Shown piece by piece: positions 63,110-64,000 of a stretch of DNA of 64,000 nucleotides. The stretch comes from Parus major (Eukaryota; Chordata; Aves; Passeriformes; Paridae), in the NCBI RefSeq assembly GCF_001522545.3, contig NC_031769.1, positions 149,359,836-149,423,835 of the forward strand, in the 5' to 3' direction. Numbering within the stretch: the first letter of the stretch is position 1; the number at the start of each line of letters is the position of its first letter. The notes under the pieces are model-generated. The model was given only the letters and a program-made list of their open reading frames with translations, ran no database searches and had not been told where the DNA came from. The position numbers and the translations under genes were made by a program.

Positions 63110-63505
63110 CCCCACTCCCTCAGTACCAACCCACGTAGGAGACGGGTTTGGGAATCAAGGGACCACTCAATATGAGTTAGCTGCTTGTTCCATTTTATTA
63201 CAGTTTCAGCTACATTTTTATAGTATTTTGGAAAGGTAACACGCAATCTGTATTTTATTATGATTGGATAATTGCTGTTTTTCACACGTTAACTTCTACG
63301 TTTCTATTGGTCCAGCTCATAACACCCGAGCTCTATAAAGATACTTTTTAGTGGAATTTATAAGATACATGAAGTTATATAAGATACATTCTGCAGAATT
63401 CACATCCTGACAAACTTCACAAGATACATTTTGCAGATTTCTCATCCTAAATTCTCATCTATTCTTCATTGTCTTATTAACACTTAGTTTTTTTCTTATC
63501 TTTGG
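63110..63505 (-). mobile_element. Probable solo LTR of an endogenous retrovirus
   Basis: Read on the minus strand, it shows a TATAAAAA-type box (about 63222-63214), an AATAAA signal (63199-63194) and then a short stretch resembling R-U5 (GTGGTCCCTTGATTCCCAAA), as in retroviral LTRs with a short R region. The U3-like part has diverged tandem motifs AAGATACAT/AAGATACTT. No gag or pol sequence adjoins it. The exact ends and the class are not determined; it could be another AT-rich element. Confidence 0.4.
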
Positions 63506-63724
63506 TACAATATTGTGCCAAGGACTCACGCTAACTCAAAGTCAGGGTTGTGCAGGCCTCCCAAGGAGCTGTGGCCATTCTTCACCGAACCCATCCATCC
63601 AGATCCCAGCATCTCTGGAACAGCACTCTCCTTAGCAGCAGGATCACATCCCGCTTTGGGATCTCCCCCAAAGATTGGGATGTGGGCCAGATACCTGGAG
63701 CAGAGTTGTGTCTTCTCCTCAGCC

Positions 63725-64000
63725 CGGAGAAGAGAAGGCTCCAGGGAGAGCTCGGAGCCCCATCCAGTGCCTAAAGGGGTCCAGGAGAGCTGGAGAAGGA
63801 CTTGGGACAAGGGATGGAGTGCCAGGATGAGGGGGAATGGCTTCCTAATGCCAGAGGGCAGGGTTAGATGGGTCTTGGGAAGAAGTTTTTCCCTGTGAGG
63901 GTGGTGAGGCCCTGGCAGAGGTTGCCCAGAGAAGCTGTGGCTGCCCCATCCCTGGAATTGTCCAAGGAGCAACATGGGGTAGTGGAAGGTGTCCCTGGTG
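63725..64000 (+). mobile_element. CR1 fragment, cut by the window edge
   Basis: CCGGAGAAGAGAAGGCTCCA, GGCTTCCTAATGCCAGAGGG and GTAGTGGAAGGTGTCCCTGG. Confidence 0.87.

Larger units (their letters stand above)
62757..64000 (+). other. RHPN1 intron 13 (partial)
   Basis: Contains the probable LTR and a CR1 that runs off the edge. The next PDZ exon was not found before 64000. Confidence 0.6.

Overview
This window is vertebrate genomic DNA, very probably from a bird (possibly a songbird; that last step is weak). Genes are split into short exons with GT-AG introns, and the introns are crowded with about 40 fragments of CR1, the LINE that dominates avian genomes. Two genes are recognised exon by exon. 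TOP1MT (type IB DNA topoisomerase, mitochondrial paralogue) lies on the minus strand, and RHPN1 (rhophilin-1) lies on the plus strand in divergent orientation. TOP1MT and RHPN1 are also neighbours on human 8q24.3, which supports calling these orthologues rather than TOP1 and RHPN2. A lone signal-peptide exon at the left edge would fit a Ly6-type gene, a family also found near TOP1MT in mammals.

Layout: (1) 137-230, minus, a possible Ly6-like first coding exon whose gene runs off the left edge. (2) 231-12644, intergenic DNA with CR1 debris. (3) 12645-21834, minus, the 13 core exons of TOP1MT, with all five catalytic residues intact. (4) 23756-29995, minus, a large lysine-rich exon containing a six-copy 51-bp coding minisatellite, plus smaller exons that build an N-terminal tail like that of nuclear TOP1. 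A possible second first exon, phase-compatible with the core, lies at 23001-23047. (5) 32840-34270, a CpG-island promoter between the genes, with a CRE, GC boxes, CCAAT boxes and an RFX-type X-box. It is flanked by two minisatellites, one carrying an E-box in each unit and the other a GTTTAAAC core. (6) 34414-62756, plus, thirteen RHPN1 coding exons (549 residues: Rho-binding HR1, BRO1 and the start of the PDZ domain); the gene continues past the right edge. (7) 63110-63505, a probable retroviral solo LTR.

The block 31480-36863 is repeated almost perfectly at 36865-42248, across a single N. Both junction ends fall inside CR1 elements at non-homologous points. This looks like two overlapping contigs laid end to end rather than a real tandem duplication, so RHPN1 coding exon 1 and the promoter appear twice.

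The two genes are not known to act in one pathway. TOP1MT relaxes DNA, and rhophilin-1 is a Rho-GTP-binding scaffold. What they may share here is a promoter region. No bacterial-type system, CRISPR array, tRNA or rRNA was seen. The most unusual biology is the N-terminal architecture of TOP1MT and its possible alternative first exon.
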